This document shows, piece by piece, positions 1 through 8,067 of a stretch of DNA of 64,000 nucleotides; position 1 is the first letter of the stretch, and each line of letters begins with the position of its first letter. Source of the DNA: Fimbriimonadaceae bacterium. GTDB lineage: Bacteria; Armatimonadota; Fimbriimonadia; Fimbriimonadales; Fimbriimonadaceae. The position numbers and the translations under genes were made by a program. The stretch covers positions 105,476 to 169,475 of the forward strand of contig JAIBBE010000022.1 in assembly GCA_019694835.1 (NCBI GenBank), in the 5' to 3' direction. The notes under the pieces were generated by a model that did no database searches, was not told the origin of the DNA, and was given only the letters and a program-made list of their open reading frames with translations.

Positions 1-1
1 T

Positions 2-2044
2 GGCGGCATCGGAAAGACCAGGCTTTCGCAGGCTCTCGCCCAAGCAATCGTCGGCATCGATGATCGACCCGTCTGGATCGTTGGTCTCGAGAACTTCCAG
101 GAAGGTGGGGAAGTGGCGGCAGCCATTTTGGAGGGTTCTGGCTTCAAACGCATCGGTGCCGAGGAGGCGCTGGATCAACTGTGCGACCGCCTCAAAGCAG
201 TTCGGGGCGTTCTCATCTTAGACAATTTCGAACAGATTGTCGACGCCGGGGCGGGCGTCATTGCAGAGGTCCTCAAGAAGTGCCCGCACCTACAATTCGT
301 TGTCACGTCACGGGTGCTGCTTTGTCTGGCCGCTGAGCGGGAACTGCCGCTTAGGCCACTTCCATTGCCCGAAGGAGTGTCGCCCGAAGATTGTCCCAGC
401 GTCCAACTGTTCCTGGAACGTAGTCGAGCCGCGCGCCCCGGCTTTGCCTATTCGGCGGCCGTTTCCCAACTCGTGGAGCGTCTCGAAGGCATCCCGCTCG
501 CACTAACGCTGGCTGCTGCTCGCGCTCCGGTGCTGACGGCTGATCAGATGTTGGATCAAATTGACCGGCGATTCGAGTTTCTGGCCGCTCAACGCCGGGA
601 TCTACCCGCCCGCCACCGCACCATGGCAGCCGCCATCGACTGGAGCATTCAGAGCCTCTCGGAACAACTCCGGCTCTTCTTTTCGCGCCTGTCCGTATTT
701 CGCGGGGGCTTTACGCTTGATGCAGCTGTCGAGGTTGCACGTATTGAGGGTCTCGATGCCATCGATGGCCTGCAGCAGCTCCGAGAACGCTCCTTGATCT
801 TGGCCACCGAGGACGACCTCGGGCTCCGATTCCGGATGCTCGAAACCATCCGTGAATACGGTGCAGGCCTGCAGGACGAGGCTGAGGCTTACTCAAACCG
901 CTTGCGACATGCAGAGTTCTTCGCCGGATTTGCTGCGCGGGCTGACGAAGGAGTCCGTGGCCCTGAACAGGGCGTTTGGCTGAGAAGGATGGACCTGGAG
1001 CGTCCCAATGCCCTGGCCGCGCTCGACTGGGCGAGCGAGAACCAGCCCGAGGTCGCTGCCCGAATCTTGGCTGGCTTCTGGATGTTCTGGCATATCCGCG
1101 GCCTTTATCACGAGGGCCGCGACCGGGGTCAGAGGGCGATCAGGGCCTATCGACCCGACCCGCCCACCGCGATCTATGCCCGCGCGCTGAACGGTCTGGG
1201 GGTGATGTACGACCGCTGTTGCGACTTCGAACTGGGACGAGAGACGCTCCTGCAAAGCGTTGCGGTCTCCAAGGCAGTGGGCGACCCAGACCTTCTCGCC
1301 AACTCCCTGAATAACCTCGGCAATCTGGAATTCGCCTGTGGACTTTACGACGAGGCTCGAGAGCATCAGGATCAGGCTCTTCAAATCAACCGAGAGCGTG
1401 GGTATGTTCGCGGGGAAGCCATGATCGCCGCGAATCTCGGCAATATTGCCTGCGCCATGATGGACTTTGGAGCAGCCGAGCAATACCTTCTCAGCGCGCT
1501 GGCGGTCAATCAGGAGACGGGTAACCATCACTGGCAGGCGAACAACCTGACCTCACTTGGCATCGTGGCGATCCAACGTGGGGACTTTGTTGAAGCTGCC
1601 GAGAGGCTGTCCGACAGCCTCGACCTCAAGCGACAGGTTGGGCATCCGATGGGCATTGCCCTCACCTTGAATTACATTGCCCAGCTTGAATTGAGGCGCG
1701 GACGCATCGGTGAGGCGAGTGTCGCCCTGGCGGAATCCTTGGAGATTCTCATGTCCCAGGAGTCTCCCACGCTTGTTGCCGGAGGGCTTCAGGTGGCCAG
1801 TCGAGTCGCCGCCGCGCTGGGTCTGATCCAAGATGCGGCGGTCCTGCTTGGATCCAGCGAGAGCATCCGGGAGCAGTTCTCGATTCCGATCCACTTGTTC
1901 GAGCAGGCTGAGAACAGTGCGCGCCGCGAAGAATTGGAGACGGCCCTGGGCCGCGAACGCTTTGGCGAGGCCTTGGCCCGTGGAGCCCGACTCTCCTCGG
2001 CCAAGGCCCTTCAGCTTGCTTTACGCGTGACCGAAGAAGCCTAG
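2..2044 (+). CDS. COG3903-type ATPase/TPR regulator, 5' end cut by the window
   Basis: The reading frame is open from base 2, so the gene begins before the window; 680 residues are visible. They open with a Walker A loop (GGIGKTRL), followed by a Walker B-like LILDN near residue 70 and an NB-ARC-like ATPase region to about residue 230. A winged-helix-like linker (RERSLIL, RMLETIREYG) follows, and the C-terminal half is tetratricopeptide helices. This is the architecture of COG3903 predicted ATPases, often carrying an N-terminal SARP/OmpR DNA-binding or cyclase domain, which would lie outside the window. It is probably a cytoplasmic signal-responsive regulator. Its signal and targets cannot be read from here. 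The GTG at 113 is internal and not the start. Confidence 0.85.
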   Translation, partial: GGIGKTRLSQALAQAIVGIDDRPVWIVGLENFQEGGEVAAAILEGSGFKRIGAEEALDQLCDRLKAVRGVLILDNFEQIVDAGAGVIAEVLKKCPHLQFVVTSRVLLCLAAERELPLRPLPLPEGVSPEDCPSVQLFLERSRAARPGFAYSAAVSQLVERLEGIPLALTLAAARAPVLTADQMLDQIDRRFEFLAAQRRDLPARHRTMAAAIDWSIQSLSEQLRLFFSRLSVFRGGFTLDAAVEVARIEGLDAIDGLQQLRERSLILATEDDLGLRFRMLETIREYGAGLQDEAEAYSNRLRHAEFFAGFAARADEGVRGPEQGVWLRRMDLERPNALAALDWASENQPEVAARILAGFWMFWHIRGLYHEGRDRGQRAIRAYRPDPPTAIYARALNGLGVMYDRCCDFELGRETLLQSVAVSKAVGDPDLLANSLNNLGNLEFACGLYDEAREHQDQALQINRERGYVRGEAMIAANLGNIACAMMDFGAAEQYLLSALAVNQETGNHHWQANNLTSLGIVAIQRGDFVEAAERLSDSLDLKRQVGHPMGIALTLNYIAQLELRRGRIGEASVALAESLEILMSQESPTLVAGGLQVASRVAAALGLIQDAAVLLGSSESIREQFSIPIHLFEQAENSARREELETALGRERFGEALARGARLSSAKALQLALRVTEEA

Positions 2045-2128
2045 CTCCGGTTGGCATGGGACGACATTCTCCGCAGAACGTCCGTCGCCACCCGATAAGT
2101 CCCGTGCGAACGCCCTATTGGGGTTCGC

Positions 2129-3583
2129 TTAGCCTGCAGCCTTCATGCGCGCCAGGTTCTTCTTGGCGTCTTCGTTCTTGGGATCAATGGCGAGGGCTTG
2201 CTCCAGTACCTTGATTGCGTCTGCGCGTCGGTTGAGCTTCTCCAGGGTGACAGCAAGGTTCACGTAGGCAGGGATGTAGTCCTTCTTCGCCTTCATCGCC
2301 TGGCGGAACAGGGCGTCGGCCTCAGCGAGTTTCGCCTCGTCGAGATTGATCAGACCCATTCCATTCAGGGCTCGAGCGTTGTTCTTGTCCTGGAGGAGGA
2401 TCTGCGAGTAGTGATACTTCGCCCCTTCCTTGTCCCCGAGTTTCCAGAGTGCGGCGGCGAGATCGAGGCGCACATCGATGCGGCTCGGCTCAGCCTTGAT
2501 CACTTCTTTCCAGATCTCAGTGGCTCGGGTGAGCTTGCCCGCCATCGCGAGGGAGGAGGCGAGGTTCAGCTTGGCGGTTCCGCTGCTCGGATTGAGGCCG
2601 GCGAGTTTGTCGAACATATCGGCCGCCTCGTCGAACTTCCGCTTCTTAAAGAGCATAAGGCCCAGGTTGTTGAGGGTGTCGAGTTCGTTCGGGTCAAGCT
2701 GCAAGGCATTTCGATACGCGACTTCGGCCCCGTCGCTGTCCCCCGACTGAGCCCGCAGGACCCCAAGGTTGAACCAATAGGTTGGGTTCGCGCCGAGGTC
2801 CGTTTGGAGTCCCTCCATCAGTTTCAGCGCTTCGGCCCTACGTCCGAGACGTCCGTACACTTCGGCGAGGGCGAGAATGACTTGGCCGTCCTTGGTATCG
2901 CCGGCCGCGCGCTCTAGGTACGGGAGCGCCTTCTCGTCTTGCCGCAGTCGAAGGTACGCAAATCCGGCGTTGCGGGCAAAGATGCGGTTGTCGGGACGAA
3001 GTGTGGCGGCCTTCATGTAAGCCGCCGCTGCCAATTCGGTCTGCTTCTGCCCTTCGTAAGCGGCCCCGAGGTTGTTTTGTACGAAGGCGTCGTCGGGTTT
3101 CAGCGCCGCCGCCTTCTTGTAGGCCTCGATCGCCTTGGGGAAGTCAGGCTTGGCCAGAAGGATGTTGCCGATGTTGTACCAGGGCTCGAACATCTTGGGG
3201 CTGAGTTCGGCGACTTTTTGATACATCGCAAGCGCCTTGTCGGGTTGCTCCGTGGCGACGTAAGCATTCCCGAGGTTATTGAGGACTTCCAGGTCCTTGG
3301 GGCGAAGTTCCGCCGCCTTTTCGAGAACGGGAACCGCCTTGGCGGGGAGTTCCTTGCGGAGATACAAGAATCCGAGCCACGCAAGGACGTCCGGGTTATC
3401 GGGCACTTTGGCTTGAAGCGCCTCGAAGGCCGAAATCGCCTCGTCGAGTTTGCCTGCGCGGTAGGTACTGACGGCGGTTACGATGGCCTGTTTGGTCGCA
3501 TTATCGGTGGCTGGTTGACTCCACCCAGCCGGAGCGATCAGCATCACGGCAACCGCCATCGCCAACAAATTCGTCCATCTCAT
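2129..3583 (-). CDS. Secreted or periplasmic TPR-repeat protein
   Basis: A 484-residue protein with a signal peptide (MRWTNLLAMAVAVML.. then AGWSQ) followed by roughly a dozen tandem TPR units, with repeated motifs such as LNNLGNAY and WYNIGNILL. There is no catalytic domain, so it probably acts as a protein-interaction scaffold outside the cytoplasm. I start at 3583, where the signal peptide begins; an AGGAG lies 13 bases upstream and another ATG lies at 3604. It runs in the same direction as the truncated regulator upstream, about 100 bases away, and converges with the regulator at the left edge. Confidence 0.8.
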   Translation of the reverse strand: MRWTNLLAMAVAVMLIAPAGWSQPATDNATKQAIVTAVSTYRAGKLDEAISAFEALQAKVPDNPDVLAWLGFLYLRKELPAKAVPVLEKAAELRPKDLEVLNNLGNAYVATEQPDKALAMYQKVAELSPKMFEPWYNIGNILLAKPDFPKAIEAYKKAAALKPDDAFVQNNLGAAYEGQKQTELAAAAYMKAATLRPDNRIFARNAGFAYLRLRQDEKALPYLERAAGDTKDGQVILALAEVYGRLGRRAEALKLMEGLQTDLGANPTYWFNLGVLRAQSGDSDGAEVAYRNALQLDPNELDTLNNLGLMLFKKRKFDEAADMFDKLAGLNPSSGTAKLNLASSLAMAGKLTRATEIWKEVIKAEPSRIDVRLDLAAALWKLGDKEGAKYHYSQILLQDKNNARALNGMGLINLDEAKLAEADALFRQAMKAKKDYIPAYVNLAVTLEKLNRRADAIKVLEQALAIDPKNEDAKKNLARMKAAG

Positions 3584-3683
3584 AGTCGGTTGATTACTCC
3601 TCATGCTATTGTAGATCGTCCCCGAACCCGGCCTTTGCCTCGTTTTCCACCGGTTAGACTCCTCGCGGGTTCTTCCCGGGACT

Positions 3684-5012
3684 TTAGTCGTCACGCCGAT
3701 GAGCCCCGGCTGGGCAAGCTGCGAGCAATTCGGCGGGCGAAAAACCAGCGCCCCGCGCATGCAGGTCGCGAAACTCCACTTCGCCCAATGAAGCCACCGC
3801 CTTTGCCGTCATCTTTTCGTAGTCGGTGATTTGAGCTGGTGTGAGCGACATATCCAAGTCCTCGCGAAGCGCGTCGAAGCCACCGAGGAGCAACGCTACC
3901 TCGCGATAGCGGCCATCGAATGCCATCAAATCCGCCCACGCTTGCAGAGCGAGAGCGACCGAGAGCCTTTCGGCCATCTCGAGTCGCATCCTCGTTGACC
4001 GTTTCAGGGGTTCCAGGGCTCGGCCACGATCTCCGGTGCTGAGCCAAGCGCTCCCGATTGCCGCCAACGTCCAAGCCGCCATGCGCTCATTACCCACGTC
4101 TTCAAAGCCCCTCAAGGCTTCCTCGAAAAACTCGATCGCGGTCGGTTGATCGCCATGGTCGGCGTGGAGGAGGCCGAGGTTGTAGAGGGTGAGCGCCTCG
4201 CCTTCGTAATCCTCGACCCGATGGAATACGCTCCGGCACTCCTCGTACGCGCTTCTTGCCGCGTCGTCGTTGCCGGTGTACCGTTCGAGGTTGCCCAGGT
4301 TGAGCAGCATCGTCGCGTAGGCATAGCTCGGCCCATTGGCCCGGATGAGTTCGATGGCTTCGGCGTAGTGTCCTCGGGCTTTGTCGAACTCGCCGACGTT
4401 GGTCGCCAGCATTCCCATGTTGTTGAGAGTCCGGGCCACGGGATCGGGATCTCCGAGGCCTCGTCGAAGGTCCAATGCTCGTTCAAGGAATGTGGCCGCG
4501 TCGGCGTTATCCCCTCGGTAGGTGGCCAGCACTCCGGCTGCGCTGCTGACGGCGGCGAGAAGTCTGGGATCGCCGTCATCTCCCTCGGCGCATCGCCGAA
4601 GGTAGCTCAATCCTTCACCGCCTAGGCCGCGGCGCGACCAGTATTTCCACGTAGACACGGCCAGTTCTCGCGCGGTCGCGAGACTCTCTGGGCTTGGGCT
4701 GCTGGGGTCCAGCATCGCGTCAAGAGCCGCGCGCAGGTTATCCAGTTCGCGATCAACCAACCCCATCCAGGCGGCTTGGTCGGGCCCGCTTAGCCCCTCA
4801 TCCGCGCCCTCCAAAACATCGCGCAGAAATGTAGCGTGTCGGAGAGAAAGTTCGGCGCTAAGGGGGTCCTCGCGCAGTCGTTCGCGCCCGTACTGGCGGA
4901 CCGTTTGGAGCATCCCGTAGCGGCCATTTTCGAACGTGACCAGGGACTTCTCCACCAAGGAGCCGAGGAGATCGAGGATGTCTGCTCGGTCAAGTCCGCT
5001 TGCGCCCGTCAC
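3684..5012 (-). CDS. TPR half of a COG3903-type regulator, ATPase domain missing
   Basis: 442 residues. The protein begins (LDRADILDLLGSLVEKSLV) at the winged-helix segment that in the homologous gene at the left edge comes after the NB-ARC ATPase. It continues with the TPR region (LNNMGMLATN, LLNLGNLERY, LYNLGLLHAD). No Walker A or B motif exists in it or just upstream. The GTG start lies three bases after the stop of the calcineurin-like gene, so the two are probably co-transcribed. Either an ATPase-encoding 5' part was lost and the remainder is translated by coupling, or the stand-alone TPR protein has a role of its own. The frame is intact, which argues against long neutral decay. Confidence 0.7.
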   Translation of the reverse strand: MTGASGLDRADILDLLGSLVEKSLVTFENGRYGMLQTVRQYGRERLREDPLSAELSLRHATFLRDVLEGADEGLSGPDQAAWMGLVDRELDNLRAALDAMLDPSSPSPESLATARELAVSTWKYWSRRGLGGEGLSYLRRCAEGDDGDPRLLAAVSSAAGVLATYRGDNADAATFLERALDLRRGLGDPDPVARTLNNMGMLATNVGEFDKARGHYAEAIELIRANGPSYAYATMLLNLGNLERYTGNDDAARSAYEECRSVFHRVEDYEGEALTLYNLGLLHADHGDQPTAIEFFEEALRGFEDVGNERMAAWTLAAIGSAWLSTGDRGRALEPLKRSTRMRLEMAERLSVALALQAWADLMAFDGRYREVALLLGGFDALREDLDMSLTPAQITDYEKMTAKAVASLGEVEFRDLHARGAGFSPAELLAACPAGAHRRDD

Positions 5013-5015
5013 CGC

Positions 5016-5483
5016 TTAACTATGGCTCAAATCGGCCGGATCGATGATCTCGCCTTCGAATGCTGGGGGCATTTCGGTGCCGTCGTTACCCACCAGCCAC
5101 GGCAGCCACAGCCGCGCGCCTTCGATAGCGAAAACTCCGCCGGGCAGGCCGCCGACGATCACCTGCGCGCCATCCGAAGCATCGGGTTTCAAAGCGAAGC
5201 GAATGTCGCCAATCTGGGCCGACGCCAGCCCGCCATCGCCGACGCGGAGGGTTTGTGGGTGGTCGGTGAACTCGAAGTCGCCTTCGATCAGGAGCAGGAG
5301 GGTCTCCGGTGCGAAACGGCCAATCAGCTCGGCAAGGCGCTCGCGTACCAGTTCGCGATCCCATTCGGCGAACAAGCTGGTCTCGCCTCGCACGGCCGCG
5401 ACGAGGAGGGACGAGTCAGGAAAATAGGCTGCGCGCGCCGGGTCGAGCACGAGGGAATGGCCGTTGAGTTCGAAGCGACGCAC
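5016..5483 (-). CDS. Calcineurin-like (PdeM-type) phosphoesterase without metal ligands
   Basis: 155 residues. The order of elements resembles the DNA-ligase-associated PdeM phosphoesterase family: LVLDPARAAYFPDSSLLVA near the N-terminus, LLLLIEGDFEF in the middle and LWLPWLV...PPAF near the C-terminus. The metal-binding motifs of active members (DLH after LLVA, GDxxH, GH) read AVR, EGDFEF and IVGGLP here, so the di-metal site should be absent. It is probably a catalytically dead relative, or a family I do not recognise. The GTG start has CATAAT at 5494-5489, five bases upstream. It precedes the truncated TPR regulator by three bases. Confidence 0.55.
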   Translation of the reverse strand: MRRFELNGHSLVLDPARAAYFPDSSLLVAAVRGETSLFAEWDRELVRERLAELIGRFAPETLLLLIEGDFEFTDHPQTLRVGDGGLASAQIGDIRFALKPDASDGAQVIVGGLPGGVFAIEGARLWLPWLVGNDGTEMPPAFEGEIIDPADLSHS

Positions 5484-5548
5484 GGCGCATTATGGCCCGC
5501 CCGGTCCTTGCGCGGCGGGCTCGGTTCGGGTATAAATGGTCCTCGCGT

Positions 5549-5625
5549 GCTCCCGTCGTCTAGCGGTTTAGGACATCGCCCTCTCACGGCGAAGATCGCG
5601 GGTTCGAATCCCGTCGGGAGTACCA
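5549..5625 (+). tRNA. tRNA-Glu (anticodon CTC)
   Basis: A full cloverleaf can be drawn. Acceptor arm GCTCCCG pairs with CGGGAGT (one G-T pair). The D arm contains TAGCGGTTTAGGA. The anticodon stem CGCC/GGCG encloses loop CTCTCAC with anticodon CTC, reading GAG. The T arm is CGCGGGTTCGAATCCCG. The CCA tail is encoded at 5623-5625. A TATAAA at 5531-5536 is a plausible -10 element for the gene. It stands alone, with protein genes of unrelated function on both sides. Confidence 0.97.
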
Positions 5626-5700
5626 GTCATTCAAGTTCGAAAGTCCTGAATCTGGCATCTTTGTTGAGGTGCCCGGTAAACTCCAGGTGTGGATAGCCGA

Positions 5701-5979
5701 ATGCAGCGTACTCCCGAGGCAGAAGCCGAGTTCCTGCTGCTACGGGAGCGAGTGCGCCAGTGGAAGGCTGGCATGGATGAACTCAATCGGCTCGAATTTG
5801 AGGTTGCGCGCAGTCGAACGCCTGCAGAGCGCTTCCGAAACCACCAGGCCTTTCTAGAAGGCGACGCGCAGTTGGGGCTGTCACGTGCCAAGCCCGACGA
5901 CTACGTTCACCGAACGCCTTATCACGAAATCCAGGAGCGATGGCTTGCCCGACACCCCCAACGTCTCCTCGGCCACTGA
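5701..5979 (+). CDS. Small hypothetical protein paired with a nucleotidyltransferase
   Basis: 92 residues, charged, predicted mostly helical (EAEFLLLRERVRQWKAGMDEL) with a basic tail (ERWLARHPQRLLGH). I do not recognise the family. The ATG at 5701 is chosen over the in-frame GTG at 5689. It overlaps the downstream nucleotidyltransferase by 35 bases and carries that gene's Shine-Dalgarno inside its own end, a tight coupling common in two-gene toxin-antitoxin or AbiE-like modules. The function is not known. Confidence 0.6.
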   Translation: MQRTPEAEAEFLLLRERVRQWKAGMDELNRLEFEVARSRTPAERFRNHQAFLEGDAQLGLSRAKPDDYVHRTPYHEIQERWLARHPQRLLGH

Positions 5980-6508
5980 GCGACTCCTTTCTGCGCTGGC
6001 CGAAGGCGCATTCGAATACGCGCTTGTGGGAGGTTTGGCAGTCGTTCTGCATGGCTATGACCGGTACACGCGAGACGTTGATGCTCTCGTTTGGAATCTG
6101 GATGATCGCCTTGAAGAACTTGTCGGCTTACTTCGAGAACGCGGCTTTCGATTGGCTGATGCTGACCAACTGGCCACCGCGCGAGCTTCGAGAATCCTCC
6201 ACCTGCTTGCGGACGACGATACTGCCGTCGACGTGTTTCTGGGATTCCTGCCCTTCGAGCAGGAAGCGATCAAGCGCGCCACCGCGATGACCCTGCGCGA
6301 GGGCGTGACGGGTCGGGTAATCACGCCTGAGGATCTGATCATCATGAAACTTATCGCGTCAAGGAGCCGAGATCTGTACGACGTTATAGCTCTTGTCGAC
6401 CTATATCCGGATCTGGACAAGGATCGAATTCGAACCATCGTTCGTGACTACGCGGAGACTCTGGAGAGGCCCGACATCCTGAAGAACCTGGAGGAACGTA
6501 TTGTTTAG
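5945..6508 (+). CDS. Nucleotidyltransferase, AbiEii/MNT-like
   Basis: 187 residues. The motif VGGLAVVLHGYDRYTRDVDALVW near the N-terminus carries the glycine pair and the RxTxDxD carboxylates of the polymerase-beta nucleotidyltransferase fold, as in AbiEii-type toxins and minimal nucleotidyltransferases. Later VITPEDLIIMKLIA and SRDLYDVIAL match the conserved C-terminal helices of DUF6036/AbiEii-like proteins. TTG at 5945 is taken as the start because AGGAG lies seven bases before it; an in-frame GTG exists at 5885. It is coupled to the small gene upstream. It could be a toxin of a two-component system or a tRNA/antibiotic nucleotidyltransferase; the substrate is unknown. Confidence 0.7.
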   Translation: MPDTPNVSSATERLLSALAEGAFEYALVGGLAVVLHGYDRYTRDVDALVWNLDDRLEELVGLLRERGFRLADADQLATARASRILHLLADDDTAVDVFLGFLPFEQEAIKRATAMTLREGVTGRVITPEDLIIMKLIASRSRDLYDVIALVDLYPDLDKDRIRTIVRDYAETLERPDILKNLEERIV

Positions 6509-6526
6509 GATAGGCAGCTATTGCAG

Positions 6527-6994
6527 ATGATCCTCATCCTTCTTTTGGCCCACGTATCTCTCATGCAGATTACGGCTTTTGAAGCCATGGCGCACCACAA
6601 GCCAATTGGCAGCTACTTAATTCGGGTCCACGGGCCATCCACAGTGGATGATACTGTCGGCGTGATCCGAGTCTATACCTTTCGCGCCGACTGGAACAAA
6701 ACGGTTCGCTTGCTAAGATCAAAATTGAAAGGGCAGGCCGGGCTTGATGAGTCCGAGGGCTTTAGCGGGATGCGCTATTTCTGGAATTCGACCGACCACT
6801 CGTTCAACTGGGATAGCGGCAAAGATTTTCCCGGAATCGGACTGGTTCGTAATTTTCGCGCTAAGCCGCATCGAATCGAGCACCCATACGCCCCCCGTCT
6901 TATGGCCGAAGAGCGAAAGGGTGGATTTCGGTCTATACGTTCGACGGGACATTCGTTGATCGCAGGTGAAGGTGCTCGGCCACCGCACCGCTGA
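6527..6994 (+). CDS. Hypothetical protein, short hydrophobic N-terminus
   Basis: 155 residues starting with a hydrophobic stretch (MILILLLAHVSLMQ) that could be a signal peptide. Neither the core (VIRVYTFRADWNKTVRLL) nor the tail is familiar. The last forty or so residues are rich in R, G and S and look less protein-like, while an overlapping frame ending at 6959 has a plausible tail, so a late frameshift is possible. It follows the nucleotidyltransferase by 18 bases on the same strand. Confidence 0.45.
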   Translation: MILILLLAHVSLMQITAFEAMAHHKPIGSYLIRVHGPSTVDDTVGVIRVYTFRADWNKTVRLLRSKLKGQAGLDESEGFSGMRYFWNSTDHSFNWDSGKDFPGIGLVRNFRAKPHRIEHPYAPRLMAEERKGGFRSIRSTGHSLIAGEGARPPHR

Positions 6995-7080
6995 CCGTTT
7001 CTGCTTTTTTGCATGGGTATGCACTCAATCCGAGTCCAAGATGCGCCGTTGCCGCTGCACCGGGGTAACGTTCACCTACT

Positions 7081-7995
7081 ATGAAGCTCCTCACGGTCTT
7101 CTTCGCAGTTATTGCCACCATTTCAACCATCCGTGCAGCCCAAGACCCCCCTAAGACCGACGACCTGAGCGCGTTCGATGGCGACTGGATCTTCGTCGAG
7201 GACCGCACCGAGGGGCGAGCGCTCGAGCAAATGAATCCGCCCATGAGCTCGAAATTCTCGATGCGCACGCAGGATGGCGCGCTCATCTTGGTGAGTGGCC
7301 ATGGCTCAGGGCATCGGGATGTGCGCATTTTGCTGGACGGCTCTCCGACGGATGTGCCGGGTGCCACGGCCGGAGCTTTTGCACGCTACCGCAGCGCTTG
7401 GAAGGACGGCAAGTTGTCGTATGAGGTTGAGTTCGTGCGCGCAGCCGGTGGGTTGCCCGAGGGGCAGATCAAGCGAGAATTCAGCATGACGAAGGACGGA
7501 TTGATCGTGCGCTCTAATCTTGAGTTGACGCCGGGCGTTTGGTCCGTTGGCCTTTACCGCCACCCCCAGGACATCGCGATGCCCACGCCGGCCAAGGCCA
7601 CGATTGGGGACCTGGCGTGGCTTTCCGGCGACTGGGTCGGAAAGAGAAGCACGGGGTCGTCGATTGAGGAGCGCTGGAGCCCACCGAAGGGCGGTGCGAT
7701 GCTCGCAACGTCGCGCTCCGTCAACACAAGCGGCAAGATGTTCGCCTTTGAATTCCTGCGGATCGTCGAGCGCGATGGCGGGCTGGTTTACATCGCCCAG
7801 CCCGGCGGCGCGGCTCCGACCGAATTCGTGCTCAGCGAGCTGACGGGGAAGCGCGCCGTTTTTGAGAACCCTCGCCACGACTACCCGAAGCGTATCGTAT
7901 ACGAACTATCGGCCGAGGGCGCTTTGACTGCTACAATCGGCTACACCAAGGGGGGAACTCCTGGTCGCTACGAATTCAGGCGCGAGGGCGGTTAG
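7081..7995 (+). CDS. Secreted protein with C-terminal DUF6265-like domain
   Basis: 304 residues with a signal peptide (MKLLTVFFAVIATISTIRAAQ). An N-terminal region to about residue 165 contains a lipocalin-like motif (LSAFDGDWIFVED). The C-terminal part starts at IGDLAWLSGDWVGKR and carries SIEERWSPPKGGAML, FEFLRI and NPRHDYPKRIVYEL, the signature of the DUF6265 beta-barrel family. It is probably exported and binds or turns over a small lipophilic ligand; no catalytic role is established for the family. It runs alone, with a convergent oxidoreductase after it. Confidence 0.75.
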   Translation: MKLLTVFFAVIATISTIRAAQDPPKTDDLSAFDGDWIFVEDRTEGRALEQMNPPMSSKFSMRTQDGALILVSGHGSGHRDVRILLDGSPTDVPGATAGAFARYRSAWKDGKLSYEVEFVRAAGGLPEGQIKREFSMTKDGLIVRSNLELTPGVWSVGLYRHPQDIAMPTPAKATIGDLAWLSGDWVGKRSTGSSIEERWSPPKGGAMLATSRSVNTSGKMFAFEFLRIVERDGGLVYIAQPGGAAPTEFVLSELTGKRAVFENPRHDYPKRIVYELSAEGALTATIGYTKGGTPGRYEFRREGG

Positions 7996-8067
7996 CGGTG
8001 GCTAGGTTCTACGTGGGGTCACAACTCTAGTCTTTTCTATTCGATTGCGAACCAATCTCTGCAAGAC

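Noticed and set aside
893..1531. 212-residue minus-strand frame inside the left-edge regulator
   Set aside because: Antisense to a TPR region with clear repeat periodicity on the plus strand; no motif of its own.
6744..6959. Alternative frame at the end of the hypothetical gene at 6527
   Set aside because: It could be the continuation after a frameshift, but without a homologue the shift cannot be placed, so it is only noted in the gene entry.
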